From: a virus
IMG/VR virus record: IMGVR_UViG_3300011126_000130
Span: 1-38,881 of that record
Direction: 5' to 3' (one strand)
Length of the DNA stretch: 38,881 nucleotides
In this document: positions 38,878-38,881 of the stretch, piece by piece
How the letters are laid out: every line of letters begins with the position of its first letter
Numbering within the stretch: the stretch's first letter is position 1
Position numbers and translations under genes: made by a program
The notes under the pieces: generated by a model
Database searches by the model: none
Told to the model about the DNA's origin: nothing
What the model saw: only the letters and a program-made list of their open reading frames with translations

Positions 38878-38881
38878 CCTC
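38874..38881 (+). CDS. 5' end of the gene continued at window position 2
   Basis: TTG at 38874 overlaps the TGA of the preceding gene (TTGA) and has GAGGAGGAC a few bases upstream. Reading on from 38881 into position 1 keeps the frame: TTG ACC TC + C, then CTC CGC AAG AAG. This gives the missing start of the 2-271 gene if the sequence is circular. Confidence 0.5.

Overview
The window reads as the genome of a tailed double-stranded DNA phage (Caudoviricetes, siphovirus-type: long tape measure and tail tube, no sheath or contractile baseplate genes). The DNA is GC-rich and densely coded, and most neighbouring genes overlap by 4 bases (ATGA, GTGA or TTGA). I see no integrase, repressor, tRNA, CRISPR array, DNA polymerase, helicase or recognisable endolysin, so a virulent phage that replicates with host machinery is the simplest reading. 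The host cannot be named. Lipoprotein signals and a spanin-like position for one of them suggest a Gram-negative host.

There are two divergent transcription arms. The minus-strand arm (12550 down to 425) carries the early and accessory genes. Going in the direction of transcription these are: two paralogous coiled-coil proteins; a small protein and an HExxH metallohydrolase; a PEGA-domain lipoprotein; a small protein; a DUF932 protein; a block with a small protein, a ParB-like protein, a DNA methyltransferase and a SpeD-type pyruvoyl decarboxylase; a long operon with a Zn-ribbon protein, small proteins, an SMC/RecF-like ATPase, an HNH nuclease, a Zn-finger protein, a Cas4/RecB-like Fe-S nuclease, a RecT annealing protein and an unknown protein; and, after a terminator, a three-gene cassette with two small membrane proteins.

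The plus-strand arm (12715 to the window end, continuing at position 1) holds a DnaD-like replication protein, a 370-base structured non-coding region, small terminase, two small proteins, an unusual 647-aa protein of possible alpha/alpha-toroid fold, large terminase, a portal-MuF fusion, prohead protease, HK97-fold capsid protein, connector genes, tail tube, a tail assembly chaperone pair with a canonical -1 slippery site, tape measure, Dit-like and Tal-like tail tip proteins with lectin-like domains, several fibre or tip proteins and a membrane/lysis cassette.

The last 8 bases and the first 271 bases join in frame into one complete gene with a good Shine-Dalgarno sequence. With one divergent and one convergent region only, this suggests the window is a complete circular map cut at an arbitrary point.

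The most unusual pattern is a repeated translation leader. A near-identical signal (AGGAGCAAACAAGATG and close variants) precedes many genes, mostly on the minus strand. Where there is non-coding space, a perfect or near-perfect stem-loop sits just upstream of it. One copy lies in the opposite orientation with no gene behind it.
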